From positions 30,204 through 94,203 of the forward strand of contig BDDC01000147.1 of the NCBI GenBank assembly GCA_001662425.1: DNA of 64,000 bases, given 5' to 3'. Numbering within the stretch: the stretch's first letter is position 1; the number at the start of each line of letters is the position of its first letter. The DNA is from Chlamydomonas sphaeroides. Its lineage: Eukaryota > Chlorophyta > Chlorophyceae > Chlamydomonadales > Chlamydomonadaceae. Below are positions 1 to 11,291 of the stretch, one piece after another. The notes under the pieces were generated by a model. That model made no database searches. It was not told the origin of the DNA and saw only the letters and a program-made list of their open reading frames with translations. The position numbers and the translations under genes were made by a program.

Positions 1-356
1 AAAAGCAAGTATGTTGGGCGACCGATGGGCTTGCAAGCCCTAGTCGATCTCAGACGTGGCAGAAGGGCATCAGCGCTGGCATATTGTTCAGCAGATCAAG
101 AAGGTGTACTGTGGGGCGTGATCAAACCGACAAGTGGTCTGGAGGCGCAGCTCGCAAGCGTCACGAACGATGCACGATGCCCAAACGAGGGACTTCTGCA
201 AGACGCGTAGCTTGTGTCAATATATGATGCTGCTCACGGCTGCGAAACAACGCCGGGGTGCAAGCGGCCAAGCGCGTCTCTGTTTGCGCATCGCACCGCG
301 ACACGAGTAGATGCCCACACATATCGCCTGCGCTCACACGACACCTCGCCACACCT

Positions 357-364
357 TCTATATA
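357..364 (+). promoter_or_regulatory. TATA-like box of the STK16-like kinase gene
   Basis: CTATATAT lies about 110 nt upstream of the first ATG of the kinase model. That spacing would give a leader of roughly 80 nt. It is the only TATA-like stretch in the first 472 nt. The call rests on sequence and position only. Confidence 0.4.
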
Positions 365-472
365 TCATCACATACAACGAGCGACTAACGAAACGCTGAA
401 CCGCTCTCGCTCATCCCTCGTCGACACGTCTGACAGCTCGCCGAGCAGCGTCGCGCCCCCCGCGGCGGGGCC

Positions 473-3400
473 ATGAGCATAAACTACGCCAAGCTCATAT
501 CGGACTGCTGGGCGGTGGGAGGATACACTGCGTGGCTGCCCTTTTCGGCATGCGCACACTGGCCGTCATGGCTCCCCGGTCTCAGCCACCCCGAAATCAT
601 CCCCCTGGGCCACCGCCGCTTCCGAGTGCTCCAGAAGGTGCGCGAACCTGCCCCGCACAACGGCCCTCCATCGGTCCAACCCCGGACTTCAAGAGGCGCC
701 CGAAGGTGCCCGGCCCGGCCCGGCTCGCGGGGCCCGCAGGGCCCGCCAACATGCCAGGCCCTTGGGCCAGGCCCGTCGGCACGCAGCCGGCCCCTGCCTG
801 CTGCCTCTCCGCTCCACGGCTGCTGCTCCTGCCCTCCCCTCTCCCCCTTGTACGCCCTTCCCACCCCGACCCCCAGCTGGGCGAGGGCGGCTATGCGCTG
901 GTGTTTCTGGTGCAGGAGCTGCCCACGCAGGAGCACCCCCGCGTGGACCCGCACCCACGAGCGCTCAAAAAGGTATGGCCGCACGCGCTTCTGGCCGGGA
1001 CCGGGCTGGCCGGGATGCAGCGACGACGCGGGGGGCGGCCAACCCCGCCGCTGCCTTGCGTGTGGGCCGGCGGGCGGTCGGGCACCGCTGGGGCACAGGA
1101 GAGAGAGAGAGAGAGATTACAAAAGGAACAAGAAACCGAACAGTGCCGACCGCCCCTCATCGGGAGGATGGGGCGCAGGGGGCTGCCCGCCCAGTGCGCC
1201 ACACCCCCGGGTCGGACCGCACGCCGCACCCGCGCGCGCTCAACTCGGTGCGCGCACGCGGGCCCGTGCCCGGGCGCGCCTTTGGGACGGGCGCGCGGCT
1301 GGGCTGTGTGTTCCGGAAGGGCCTGCGTGGGGTGCCGGTGGCGGTGGCGGTGCCGGCGGGAGGCGGCGGTGTCCGGAGCTGCCCGTCCAGTGCGGCGCGC
1401 CTTTGGTCGCTAACAAAGGCGGCGCCTGCTGCGCTCGTGTTGGCGCGATGTCAGTCGTGTGTGGCTAAGGCAGTAGAGCGGGGTGCCGGTGGGGGCTGGG
1501 GGGCGCTGGAGCCATTCGTGTGGTACGGAGCAGCCGCGGGTGGAGAGGGGAGGGGCTGGGAAGCAGGCGGGAAGGGAAAGGCACGGCGCAACGGACGCCC
1601 GCCCACACGCGCCCCTCCGCAGGTCCTGATACAGTCGCCCGAGCATCTGACTGCCGTACAGACGGAGATGCTCGTACACAGTGCCGTGCAGCACCACCCC
1701 AACGTGCTGCCGGTACTGGACTATAGGTGCGGCCGCGGCCGGGGTTGTACGGGATGTACGGGCGTGCCAAGCGTGCCGTACCGGGATCGGCCGCATTGCA
1801 CCTGGAACAGAAGAGCATATCCCGAGGCGGGGCCGCCTGGGTTGGATGAAGGGGGCGAGGCTAATGGACTACGATTTCGTGCGTCCGCCATTGCGCCAGT
1901 CGCACGCCCACACTCAGACTGGCACCGTGCAGGCATGTGTTCGGGCGTTAAGTAGAACAGAACCCCACACGTCTGTATGTATCTGCGCCTGTGTGTGCGC
2001 GTTGCCGTGCACCGCATGAGCCAGTGCATGCGCTGCCGTACACCGCGCACAGCACCAACCCGAGGCGGCGATGCCGCTGCTGCGCCGCGATGACCCGCTG
2101 CGTGCGCCGGCTGCTGCGCAGTAGGTGCGTAGCTGCTGCCGTACGATACCGTGCATGCTGTGCCGTACACCGGCGCCGCACGCAGCGGTACTCATGCTCC
2201 TCAGCGCATGCCTCCCTGCACCCAGGCCTGCCCCTCCCCTGCACGCGCGTCCACACGCGGCCCGGGCCCCAGCACGTGGCGCCGCTTGTGCTGGGGCATG
2301 GACTATGCCCAAAGGCATAGGCACCTTACTCGGACTTCCGCGCTGGTTCTGGAGTCGAAAGCCCGAAGGCAGCGCGGACAGAGGTGGCGCCTTGGCGCCG
2401 CCTTAACGACGGGAGCCATGATCGGCGCGACAGCACACCCAGTTCCCCTTTTCCCCACCTCGCCCCCCGCCCCTTGCCCCAGCTGCACCGAAGCCGCTGG
2501 ACTGCCGCCGCCGCACGCCGCGGCGCCGCCGCACGCTGCCGCGCCTGCGCCCGGCGCCGCCGCCACCCCTGCCTCCACCACCCCCACCGCCGCCGCCGCC
2601 TCGTACAGCATGCACCGGGGCGCAGATGTGCCGCTGCTGGCATCCCACGCCCACCTCTACCCCCACCTGCTGCCCAAGCCCGGTCCCAACGGCGCCCCAT
2701 CGTCGGTGCCAGAGCCAGGGGCCGGGCCGGCGCCGGGGCCGGCGGGGGCTTCCGGGGCGGGCGGCGACCGCGTGGCGTGTTTTTTGTTCCCCGTGTACCC
2801 CCGCGGCACGCTGGCGGGGGAGCTGGAGCGGCTGGCGGCGCGGGGGGAGATGCTGCCGACGAGGGAGGTGCTGTCGCTGTTCGTGCAGGTGGGTCGCCGG
2901 GGAAGCACCGCGGGCTGGGTTCGTGTGTGTTAAGGGAGGGCAGGAGGCTCGACTAGGAAGCACAGCCATGCCTTACACGCCATGCGGCACACCTGCACAG
3001 GTGGACACAGCTCGTGTGCAGTGCACACACGCACACGCCCTCCCTTCCCGGGGCGCGACGCGTACGGGGTGGCACTCTATCTCGACCCTAAAAGCTGAAC
3101 ACACGCACACTACCTAACACGCCCTCCCTCCACCGCCAGGTGGCCAAGGCCCTTCGGCACGTGCACGCGCACGGCTACGCGCACAGGTGCACGGCGGGCT
3201 GGGCCGGGACTGAGGCATAGCAGCGAGCGACGTGGAGGGGCGCGACCGAGGCACAGCAGCGGGGGGGACGCTGCCAGGCCCGCCGCGGCGCCCTACGTAG
3301 TCACCTCCAGTATGCTGCGCTACTGCCCGGCAGCCATCAAAGGCGTGCGGCAACCCAAGCCTGCCCCCGCCGCCAGGGACGTCAAGCCGCTCAACGTACT

Positions 3401-5296
3401 GGTGGCGGCCGCCGACGGCAGCGACGACGACCCCAGCGCCAGCGGGCGCGGGGGGCAGCGGCACGGCCCGGCGCCGGCGGCCGGACGGGGCGCGGCAGGG
3501 GACGTGGAGAGCGGCGCGGCGGCGCCGCTGGTGGCGGCCGCCGCGGCGGCGGCGGGCTCGGCGGCGGCAGCATCCAGGTGAGTGCTGACCCGAGAAGATG
3601 CCTGCCGGACGCGAGCGGCGCCGCTGGCCGTGACACGCGGTTCTAGGATGCCGTACCAGGATACCGTCCTATTGTGCCGTACGTATCGCAGCCTGTGGCG
3701 CTTGGCCGCATACCCCCGTGGCGGCTCCTCCCCTCCCCCAGCAACGCCACCCCTCACCTGCTGCCCTCCCTTTCCCCCGCACTGCTCCGCAGCTACCGAT
3801 GCGTGCTCATGGACTTTGTGAGTGTGCCGACTGTGTGATACGTGTTGGACGCTGCCTGACGCGCTGCCTGGTGTCAGCATTGGACAGCACAAAGAGGGGT
3901 ACGCACTGCTGCCATCACGGCCGGGGCTCATGGACTTCGTGAGTCGCGGCGAGAGCTTGAAAGAGGCCACGGTGCCTGGGGCACGGGGCACGGGCCTGGG
4001 GGCCGAGGAAGGCCGTGCGCCCGTATGGGCGGTATGGGTGGCTGGCGCATCGGGTCGAACGGCACTCCCCTGAACGCCGCCTGCTCTCTGGCCGCCGCCG
4101 GTGCACAGGGCAGCGCGCGGCACCGGAGGGTGGAGGTGGCCACACGCAGCCAGGCGCTGGCGCTGCAGGAGGACGCGGAGGTGCGAGCAAGGAGCGGGGA
4201 GAGGGGGGGACAAGCGTGTGTTCAACTTCATAGGGCCGAAATAGAACACCACCAAGCGTGGGTTCAGAAACAGGTAACATATAGGAAGCACGACCCGCGC
4301 GGCCGTGTGTGTTTCGGGGGTGGGCGGACGCACGGAGAGGGGCGTGAGAGGAGGCAGCATGGGTGTTTCGTGGCAGCAGATGGGGGCAGCCACGCGGAGA
4401 TGGGCCGGCTGCCAGGCGGGCGCTGCCCTGGATCAGAAGCAGCCAGCTGGGGCCCACCCCCAGTGATAGGGCACGAGGGAGCGTGCCACTTCCCTTCCCT
4501 TCCCTTCGGCCCACTTCCCCGCAGGCGCACTGCTCCGCCCCCTACCGCGCCCCCGAGCTGTGGGACGTGCCCTCGCCCACCACCCTGGACCTGGCCGCGG
4601 CCGACGTGTGGGCCGCCGGCTGCTCGCTGTTCCACATCATGTACGGCGAGCCGCCCTTTGCGCGCGCCAGCGGCGAGTCGGGCGGCAGCCTGGCCCTGGC
4701 GGTGCTCAAGTGGGTCACGCAGAGGGGCAAGGCAAGGGAGGGGCGCAGGGGGCTGGAGCAGGGTGAGAAGCAAGGGAGGCGCGGGCGTGTGCGCACAGCG
4801 ACAGGGACCTGGGGCTACAGGCTCCGTCACCTGCCTCCCGCCGCCTGCCCGCTGCCGCCCCGCAGCTGCGCCGTGGGCTGGCCGCGGCCGCCGGCGCGGG
4901 CCTACCCCGCGGCACTGCACCGCCTGGTGGCGTGTGCGCTGGAGCACGAGCCGGCGCACCGGCCCACCGCCGACCAGGTGCGGGGCAGAGGAGGGCAGCG
5001 GAGGGCAGCGGAGGGCAGCGGAGGGCAGAGGGCAGAGGGGGGCAGAGGAGGGCAGAGGAGGGCAGAGGAGGGCAGAGGATGGCACGGCAGCGGTCGCTGC
5101 ACCACAACCCCCGTGACGCAGATGCGCACATATGCAAGCGCACACCGGCCCGCTCCCTGGCACCAAGACACGCACCCGCCCTTGACCCCCTCCCCCCTCG
5201 TACCCTCCCCAGCTGGTGTCCATGGCCGAGGAGCTGCTGGCGCTGCACCTGTCCGACCCGGGCGCCCAGCAGCCCGACGACCCCTCACCGCGGTGA
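473..5296 (+). CDS. STK16/NAK-family serine/threonine protein kinase
   Basis: Eleven exons join in frame: 473-637, 877-972, 1623-1726, 2483-2888, 3140-3186, 3377-3577, 3793-3817, 4109-4180, 4525-4709, 4866-4977 and 5213-5296 (498 aa). Visible kinase motifs are the glycine loop LGEGGYALV after HRRFRVLQK, the VAIK-equivalent lysine in RALKK, catalytic YAHRDVKPLN, DFG split over exons 7/8, SRSQALALQEDAE followed by CSAPYRAPEL, DVWAAGCSLF and a HRPTADQ lobe end. The SQALALQ segment and the APE variant match STK16 (MPSK1), a Golgi/trafficking kinase. An Ala/Pro-rich insertion of about 100 residues sits before the hinge region in exon 4, and a second one follows the catalytic loop in exon 6. The predicted N-terminus lacks the Met-Gly acylation site of STK16, so the first exon may be wrong. 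Kinase identity is very likely; the start is uncertain. Confidence 0.87.
4984..5080 (+). repeat. GAGGGCAG minisatellite in kinase intron 10
   Basis: About ten tandem, slightly diverged copies of an 8-10 nt unit (GAGGGCAGCG or GAGGGCAGAG) fill the start of the intron just after the exon 10 donor. The tract is purine-rich on the plus strand. Confidence 0.8.
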
Positions 5297-7908
5297 CACG
5301 GCCCCGGCCCCGGTGCCCCGCCACGCCACGGCAAGCCAGCGGGCCAAGGGCAGGCGGCGGCACGCGAGGCGGCTGGCGGGGAGCAGCGGGCAGCCCCATG
5401 TGGGGGCGCCGGCGGGTGTGGAGGCCAGCCACCGTACCTTCGTCGATGGGGTCGGTACAGGCTGTCGAGCTCAATCGTCGACGCATCGATACAACCCTTG
5501 CAAGATACGAGGGCTGGTGTGGAGGCGGCTGGTCCGTCCCCGGCCGCTTTGCCGGCAGCTTGACAGGGGGGCCCGGGGGCGGGGGCGGCCAAGGGGGAGG
5601 CAGCCTGGCGATCCGTCACGGCGGTTGCACGGCCCCGGATGCTGGGAGCTCCGCGCCCTCCCCCTGGCGGCCCGGCTCGCCCAGGTCTGCGGGCGGCGGC
5701 CAAGAGGGAGGCGGCTTGCGGCGAACAGCAGCGACGCGCATGCGTCGCGTGGCTGGGCCACGGAGGCTGGCGTGGCCCGGTCGGCACCGCGGCGGCCCCA
5801 ATGGGCCGTTCCTTGGTGCGACGTGGTCCGGGGCAAGGGCCGCCAGCAACAGCAGCAGCCGGGGGCTGCCGGAGCCGGGGGGCTCAGGTGGCGGGGTGCG
5901 GGGGCCCCAGGGCCTGGGCGGCCCCCACAATGGCGACCTGGCGAGGAGGCGACGCGGCCCGGGCGGACCCTGACGCCGTGTGATCAAGTCACCAGGGTGT
6001 TGCCGTAGCGGCTGCCGGCACGTGGAATGGCGCCCCGGCTCCTGCGCCCCAGGGCCCCAGCGGCCCGACCCGCCGGGGGCTGGCGGGCTGCCGGCCGGGT
6101 GGCGGACGCCGGCGCAGTTGCGGAGGCCAAGCTGTTGGACGCGGGGCCAGCGTGGGGGCTCGCCACTGCGCGGCGGTGCGGGCGCGACATCTGCTCGCAG
6201 CAGCCCCACGGCCGGGCCAGGGGTGCACGCTGGCGCCGAGCGCAAAGCGGAAGCGACGGCCGGGAGGGCTGTCGAGCTGGCACCGATTTCAGGCGGGGTG
6301 TGCAACTCGGCGGAGGCCGGCTGGCGAGGGACTTAAATTGTATTAAAACCTGTAAGTGCGGCGTGGCAATGCATCTTGTGATGTGCTGCTGCTCGGGCGG
6401 GCGGGCGGGCGGGCGGGCGGCGGGCGGTGCTGCACTCGGCTGCCGAGTGCGGGTGTTTGAGAAGCGTCGCCGGGGCCTCGGGTGATCCTAGCAGGGGGGC
6501 CAGCGTCTAGTGACGGCGCGACGCGTCGCGACTGCGCATCGAGCGCTGGCAGGGAGCAGAAGGCTTGCAAGCAAGGCGCTTGGTGAGACACGTGGCTGCT
6601 TGCGTGTGGTCTCTGAGGGCCTGGCGCGCGCCTTGGACACGTGTCAGCTTGCGGTATATGGCACGGCGCGCTGGCCCCCTCCGCCGCGGCAGGGCGGCCA
6701 TGCCGCACACGTCGCATGTGGCGTGTACCGAGGCGCCTCGTCCTGGCCATTGCCTAGCCTCAAGCCTGCAGCTCGCCGGATGCGCCTTCGTCAGCGAACG
6801 CGCGATGGCAGCCGCCGCGATGGGCGGATGGCGGGTCTGCCAGCCTTAGCCACATGCCCGAACGCCAGTGTGGGCTAACCCACTTGCGACTCTCCTTCTC
6901 CTCCTCACAAACTGGAAGCGGAGACCGACGAGCTATGCGCGAGGACAGGCAGAGCCGGGACAGGGCAGCTCCCCAGGCGGGGGAATGCGAAGCTACACGA
7001 TACACGCGCTGGGGGCGTGGCGACATGGGGGCCAGTTCCATGCGCATGTTAGGCCCTGGTGCCGGTGGCGCTGAACGCTCATAAAGCAGAGAGCGTGGCG
7101 CAGAAGGGCCTAGGAGGGCGGCTTCCAATCGGCACTGAGCGGTGTGCCCCACGGCAGGCTGCACGGCGGCGGCTCAGGCGTGTGAAAGGGGGGCAGGGCT
7201 AAGCAGAGGAGGCGAGCTAGCGAGCGCACAGATAGTGGAAAGCGCTCAGCATCGAGACGTGCCCGTATGCCCGGTGTGGGCGAGGGGCAGGGAGGGAGCA
7301 AGGAGCGCACCAAAAAACGGGAGCTGCGTGCAGGCCTCGCACGGAAGCGAGGCGCCGGGGGCCAGCAGACGTGCAGCCTTTGCCGATTGGCTGCCAGGGC
7401 CGAAGCCCGTCTTTGAGCCAGATGGAAAGGCCGAGACTCGGAGCCTGTAGCAGCTAGGGACTTGGAAGGTGGCGAGTGCTGTCTGGGCGGGCCGGGACGC
7501 GCGGGAAGTGGCCTCGTTTGGACGGCACTAGGCAGGGGCGGGAAAAGTTCGCCGAGGCGCGTTGGTGCTGGCGCGGCGACGCACTGTGTGCTCGTCGAAG
7601 GCGCTAGGCAACTGAGGAACTGTAGCTGGCGCGTAGCCATTATGGGAACGCAGCGAGTGTGAGATGTTGCGCGCTTGCCGATTGTCGTGTCCCGCTCGCT
7701 GGGCCTCGCGCCTGGCAACTCCCGCTTGTAGGACCCAAATGCAACACAGTGTAGGCATGCGAAGGCGAAGCGTGCGATCGAAGGCGCAGGCGCTTGCAGT
7801 ACACCGGGAGATCGCCCATGCAAAACGACGACTCTTTCACCCTGCCGGGCTCAGCACACCACCCTGTCACCTCACCTTCTCGCTACTTCGCACCCACAGA
7901 CAGCAAAG
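5297..7908. other. 3' UTR of the kinase gene and upstream region of psbO
   Basis: No supportable gene was found. The first kilobase is probably the kinase 3' UTR, ending near the TGTAA at 6351. A GGGC-unit microsatellite occurs at about 6396-6422. The remainder, to 7908, should carry the psbO promoter; I see no clear TATA box. Open frames here have no family signature and lie on all frames, as expected for GC-rich DNA. Confidence 0.5.
6351..6355 (+). terminator. Candidate TGTAA polyadenylation signal for the kinase gene
   Basis: TGTAA is the usual poly(A) signal in volvocine and related green algae. This copy lies in a locally AT-rich patch (ACTTAAATTGTATTAAAACC) about 1.05 kb after the kinase stop, a typical algal 3' UTR length. 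Confidence 0.4.
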
Positions 7909-9407
7909 ATGGCCGTCTCCATGCGCGCTGCCCAGACCGCCACCCGCGTCGCCGCGGCCAGGTGCGCGTCGCATCCTTGCATCGCGACACAGCCGCACCC
8001 TTGCAGCCCCCAGCCAACAGCCCACGCGCTGCCTCCGCAGGCCCGTGCGCGCCAACGTGGTGTGCAAGGCGCAGAAGGTCGAGTTCGGCCAGGCCGCCGC
8101 TGCCTTCGCGGCTGCCTCCGCTCTGGTCGCCGGGGTGGGTCGACGTGCGCGATCAGCGATTTCTTGCCTGCTACAGAGGATCATTAACACGAGAAGCAGC
8201 AAGAACGGATCTGGCGCGGAGCCTGTCACTGCGCGACACGTCGCGCCCTCTTGGTCGCGCATGCTGCGCGACAACCGACTAACGCTTGCCCTTATCCTGG
8301 ATCCTCCCGCAGTCGGCGAACGCTCTGACCTACGACGAGATTCAGGGCCTGACCTACCTGCAGGTCAAGGGCACTGGCGTTGCCAACACCTGCCCCGTGC
8401 TGGAGAGCGGCACCACTGACCTCAAGGCCCTGAAGGCCGGCACCTACAAGGTGTCGAACTTCTGCATTGAGCCCACCTCTTTCACCGTGAAGGAGGAGAG
8501 CCAGTTCAAGGGCGGCGAGACCGAGTTCGTCAAGACGAAGCTCATGACCCGCCTGACCTACACCCTGGACGCCGTGAGTGCGTTGCACGCGATCTATCAC
8601 AGTTATCTGGCTTTGCTGCACAGATCGGGTGTTGTCGGATTGCGAAGGATGATGGTCGTATTGCTTACTTGCGTCGCTCATATCGCGACTCGTCGCGTCG
8701 CAGATGTCCGGCACCCTCAAGGTTGGCGGTGACGGCTCGGCCGAGCTGAAGGAGGAGGAGGGCATCGACTACGCCGCGACCACCGTGCAGCTGCCCGGTG
8801 GCGAGCGCGTGGCGTTCCTGTTCACCGTCAAGCAGTTCGACGGCAAGGGCACCCTGGACGCGATCAAGGGTGACTTCCTGGTGCCCTCGTACCGTGGCTC
8901 GTCCTTCCTGGACCCCAAGGTGGGGCTGTGCTCCCCCCGGGAGCAAGGTTGTTGGTTTGGTGCGCAGTTTTCCTGCTTCTCTGCCTCTCATGCACCCCAC
9001 ACATCACCTTGAATCCTCTGTCCCACCCCAGGGCCGCGGTGGCTCGACCGGCTACGACAACGCCGTGGCTCTGCCCGCCCGCGCCGACGCCGAGGAGCTG
9101 CTGAAGGAGAACGTGAAGAACACCAAGGCCCTGAAGGGCTCGGCTGTCTTCTCGGTCGCCAAGGTAGGGTGCCATCCCCTGTTTCCTGCCTCTCCCACAA
9201 TCAGCTGCATCAGCTTCGGCTCTCGGCCTCGGTTGTACATGCGTCTGACGCGGCATGCCCCCCTCGCCAACGTGTATCCAGGTTGACACCGTCACCGGCG
9301 AGATTGCCGGTGTGTTCGAGTCGATCCAGCCCTCGGACACCGACCTGGGCGCTAAGGCCCCCAAGGACATCAAGGTCACCGGCCTGTGGTACGCCCAGAT
9401 CAACTAA
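7909..9407 (+). CDS. psbO: Oxygen-evolving enhancer protein 1 (PSII 33-kDa subunit)
   Basis: Six exons (7909-7961, 8041-8134, 8313-8573, 8704-8919, 9032-9163, 9282-9407) give 293 aa. This is PsbO, the extrinsic lumenal protein that stabilises the Mn4CaO5 cluster of photosystem II. The N-terminus is a bipartite transit sequence: an Arg/Ala-rich stroma-targeting part, then a hydrophobic Ala-rich thylakoid signal ending SANA before LTYDEIQGLTYLQVKG. Diagnostic segments are the conserved Cys pair (NTCPVLES and NFCIEPT), KGGETEFVKTKLMTRLTYTL, GIDYAATTVQLPGGERV, KGDFLVPSYRG and a C-terminal GLWYAQIN. The length matches the algal family (about 290 aa). Codon use is strongly biased to C-ending codons, as expected for a very highly expressed gene. 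All junctions are canonical GT-AG and keep the frame. Confidence 0.98.
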
Positions 9408-11249
9408 GCGGCTCGTTATCGAGCTAATGCGCGCCAGAGCAAGCCTGCTGCCCCTAATCGGGGCGTTGGCGGCTGGGCCGCTCGCTCTGCTGGTGACGGA
9501 CGTTTGGAGCTGCGAGCGCTGGCGACAGCGGCACGTGGCGAGGATGTACCCCGGATGAGGGCGATGTGGGTCGGGCTGGGCGTGTCGCGGCGCTGCCGAG
9601 AGGCGAGCGTGCGGCGCGTCTGGCTGACAGGACAGGTTGCTTGCTTGAGAGCTGAGCTACCTGGGGCGGTCTGGTCGGGCCCCTGACAGGGTGCCTTGTG
9701 GCCGGAGCGGTTGGGTGTGCGGGCTGTGTCGCCGCGCGGCGTGCCATTAGTGGTCGCGGCGTGCGCGCCACCGCTGCGCGACTGTTGTCGGTACGATCCC
9801 GGGTGCGAGAGCCGTTTTTGCGCGGAGACCGAGCGGAGGACGAGGCGAGGCGTGAGCACCGGGTGTTCCCTTGAGAAGAGACAAAAGTGTGTTAGTGTCT
9901 GTAAGGCGGATCCTCTTGCATAGGCCTTGCGCCCGCCAACAGCCGCAAGCCGACCGCAACAGAAGAGGCCGTTTGTGCCGCGCAGTCTGAAGTAATAAGC
10001 TTTAAGCTCTGCCGGTGCGGTGTTCGAAGAGGTGCATTCCTCTTGTACAGCTATGGTTCATGTCGCCGCGTGTAACTCGTGGTGCACTGTACCCAGCTCC
10101 TGCGTGCGCCTCGGCAGTACAATTGGACGAGTGGTACGCAGACTACAGAACAGCACCTCCCATAAAATTGCTTGATCAGATGTGAAATGGCTGTTTCAAC
10201 CGTGTCAATATATATACAGATGTACCAACAGCATCGTTCAAAGCATCAGGGATTCTTCAGCTTGCGTGTATAGCTTAATCTTGACGTCGCCCCACACGCC
10301 ACGAACCCTACCGTCTCAGGTCGGAAACTTATTGGATACTGTCAATCCAGGGGTGTGCCTTTCCATCCCATAAACTTGATCGCGTTCTGACGCTTGGACT
10401 GACCGACAGTTGGGGGTGCGGCCGCTCACGAGCGCACCGCTTGGACTCAGGGCGACGTGGAAAAGGCCGGCGCGCGGGCTAGCAGGGGCTAGCTCGCAGC
10501 GCATTCGAGAGGTGGCAGGCGGATACGAAGCGGCAGGAATCCCCCTGGTCTACACTAACAATCGGCGGTGTTCATTAACCCGTCGGAACGGGGTTCTGGC
10601 AGTCGAGAGCCTGTTGAGTAGGGTCTTATGTGGATCCAACGGCCGATGACTCTGTTGCTCAAGTTGTGTTAGACTTGAGGCCTGCCCGCTGCTGCGTCCC
10701 ACTGCGCGATGCACGTGTCCTAGCTTGGACTCAGCAGCTGTTGAGTGCCCTCGCCACAGCGACACAGCTCGCAGCGGATTTTAGGCCCAACTACATGCGA
10801 GGTCAAGCGAACAGGCGCCATGCAGCAGCTCAATGTGGCCCTCACCCAGCAGCTCACAGTGGGCGAGACGTGGCCAAGGGCATTGCGTGGGCCTCAGCAC
10901 AAGAGGACTTCACAGCTCCAGAGGCCCTGTTTGGGAGCGGGGTTGGGTCACGAGGTAATGCGTGGGTGGAAGAGCGTAGCGCATAGGCAAACGCTGGGTG
11001 CAGAGGAGGAAGGCAAAGTGGGGGGAAGGAGAGGGGGAGCCGGTTAGTGGGGGTGGCCCGTGGGCCAACCACAGACATGATGCGCAATCAGACCCTGCAC
11101 CAGTGCAAGGAGACATCAACAGCAGCATCGAACTACTGGGCTGAAGCTATGGCTTGTTGAAGCGCACGCATTTGCACCGCGACCGACTGCTCTTGACAGC
11201 CACACGGCACCGTCGTGCATACCCGTTGCAGAAGCTGCTTGGCTGCTTG
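9408..11249. other. psbO 3' UTR and intergenic spacer
   Basis: The first 500 nt are the likely psbO 3' UTR, ending near TGTAA at 9900. From 10000 to 11249 the sequence is less GC-rich and holds only short open frames without recognisable domains. No RNA gene was identified. Confidence 0.5.
9900..9904 (+). terminator. Candidate TGTAA polyadenylation signal for psbO
   Basis: TGTAA occurs 493 nt after the psbO stop, in a comparatively AT-rich context (AAAAGTGTGTTAGTGTCTGTAA). The distance is typical for green algal 3' UTRs. Confidence 0.55.
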
Positions 11250-11250
11250 T

Positions 11251-11259
11251 TATATATAT
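11251..11259 (+). promoter_or_regulatory. TATA box upstream of glutathione reductase
   Basis: TATATATAT stands alone in a GC-rich setting, 41 nt before the first ATG (11292) and 102 nt before a second good ATG (11353). With transcription starting about 30 nt downstream, the second ATG would give the more usual leader length. Confidence 0.5.
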
Positions 11260-11291
11260 TGCCCGAGCGCCTCAGACGACCGTCTGCCACC

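Noticed and set aside
762..1955. 397-codon plus-strand open frame overlapping the kinase gene
   Set aside because: It is in a different frame from the conserved kinase exons, is Arg/Ala/Gly-rich low complexity, and is explained by the near absence of stop codons in GC-rich DNA.
4264..5787. 507-codon minus-strand open frame opposite kinase exons 9-11
   Set aside because: It is antisense to conserved kinase exons, has no domain, and its Pro/Ala/Arg composition is typical of a shadow frame.
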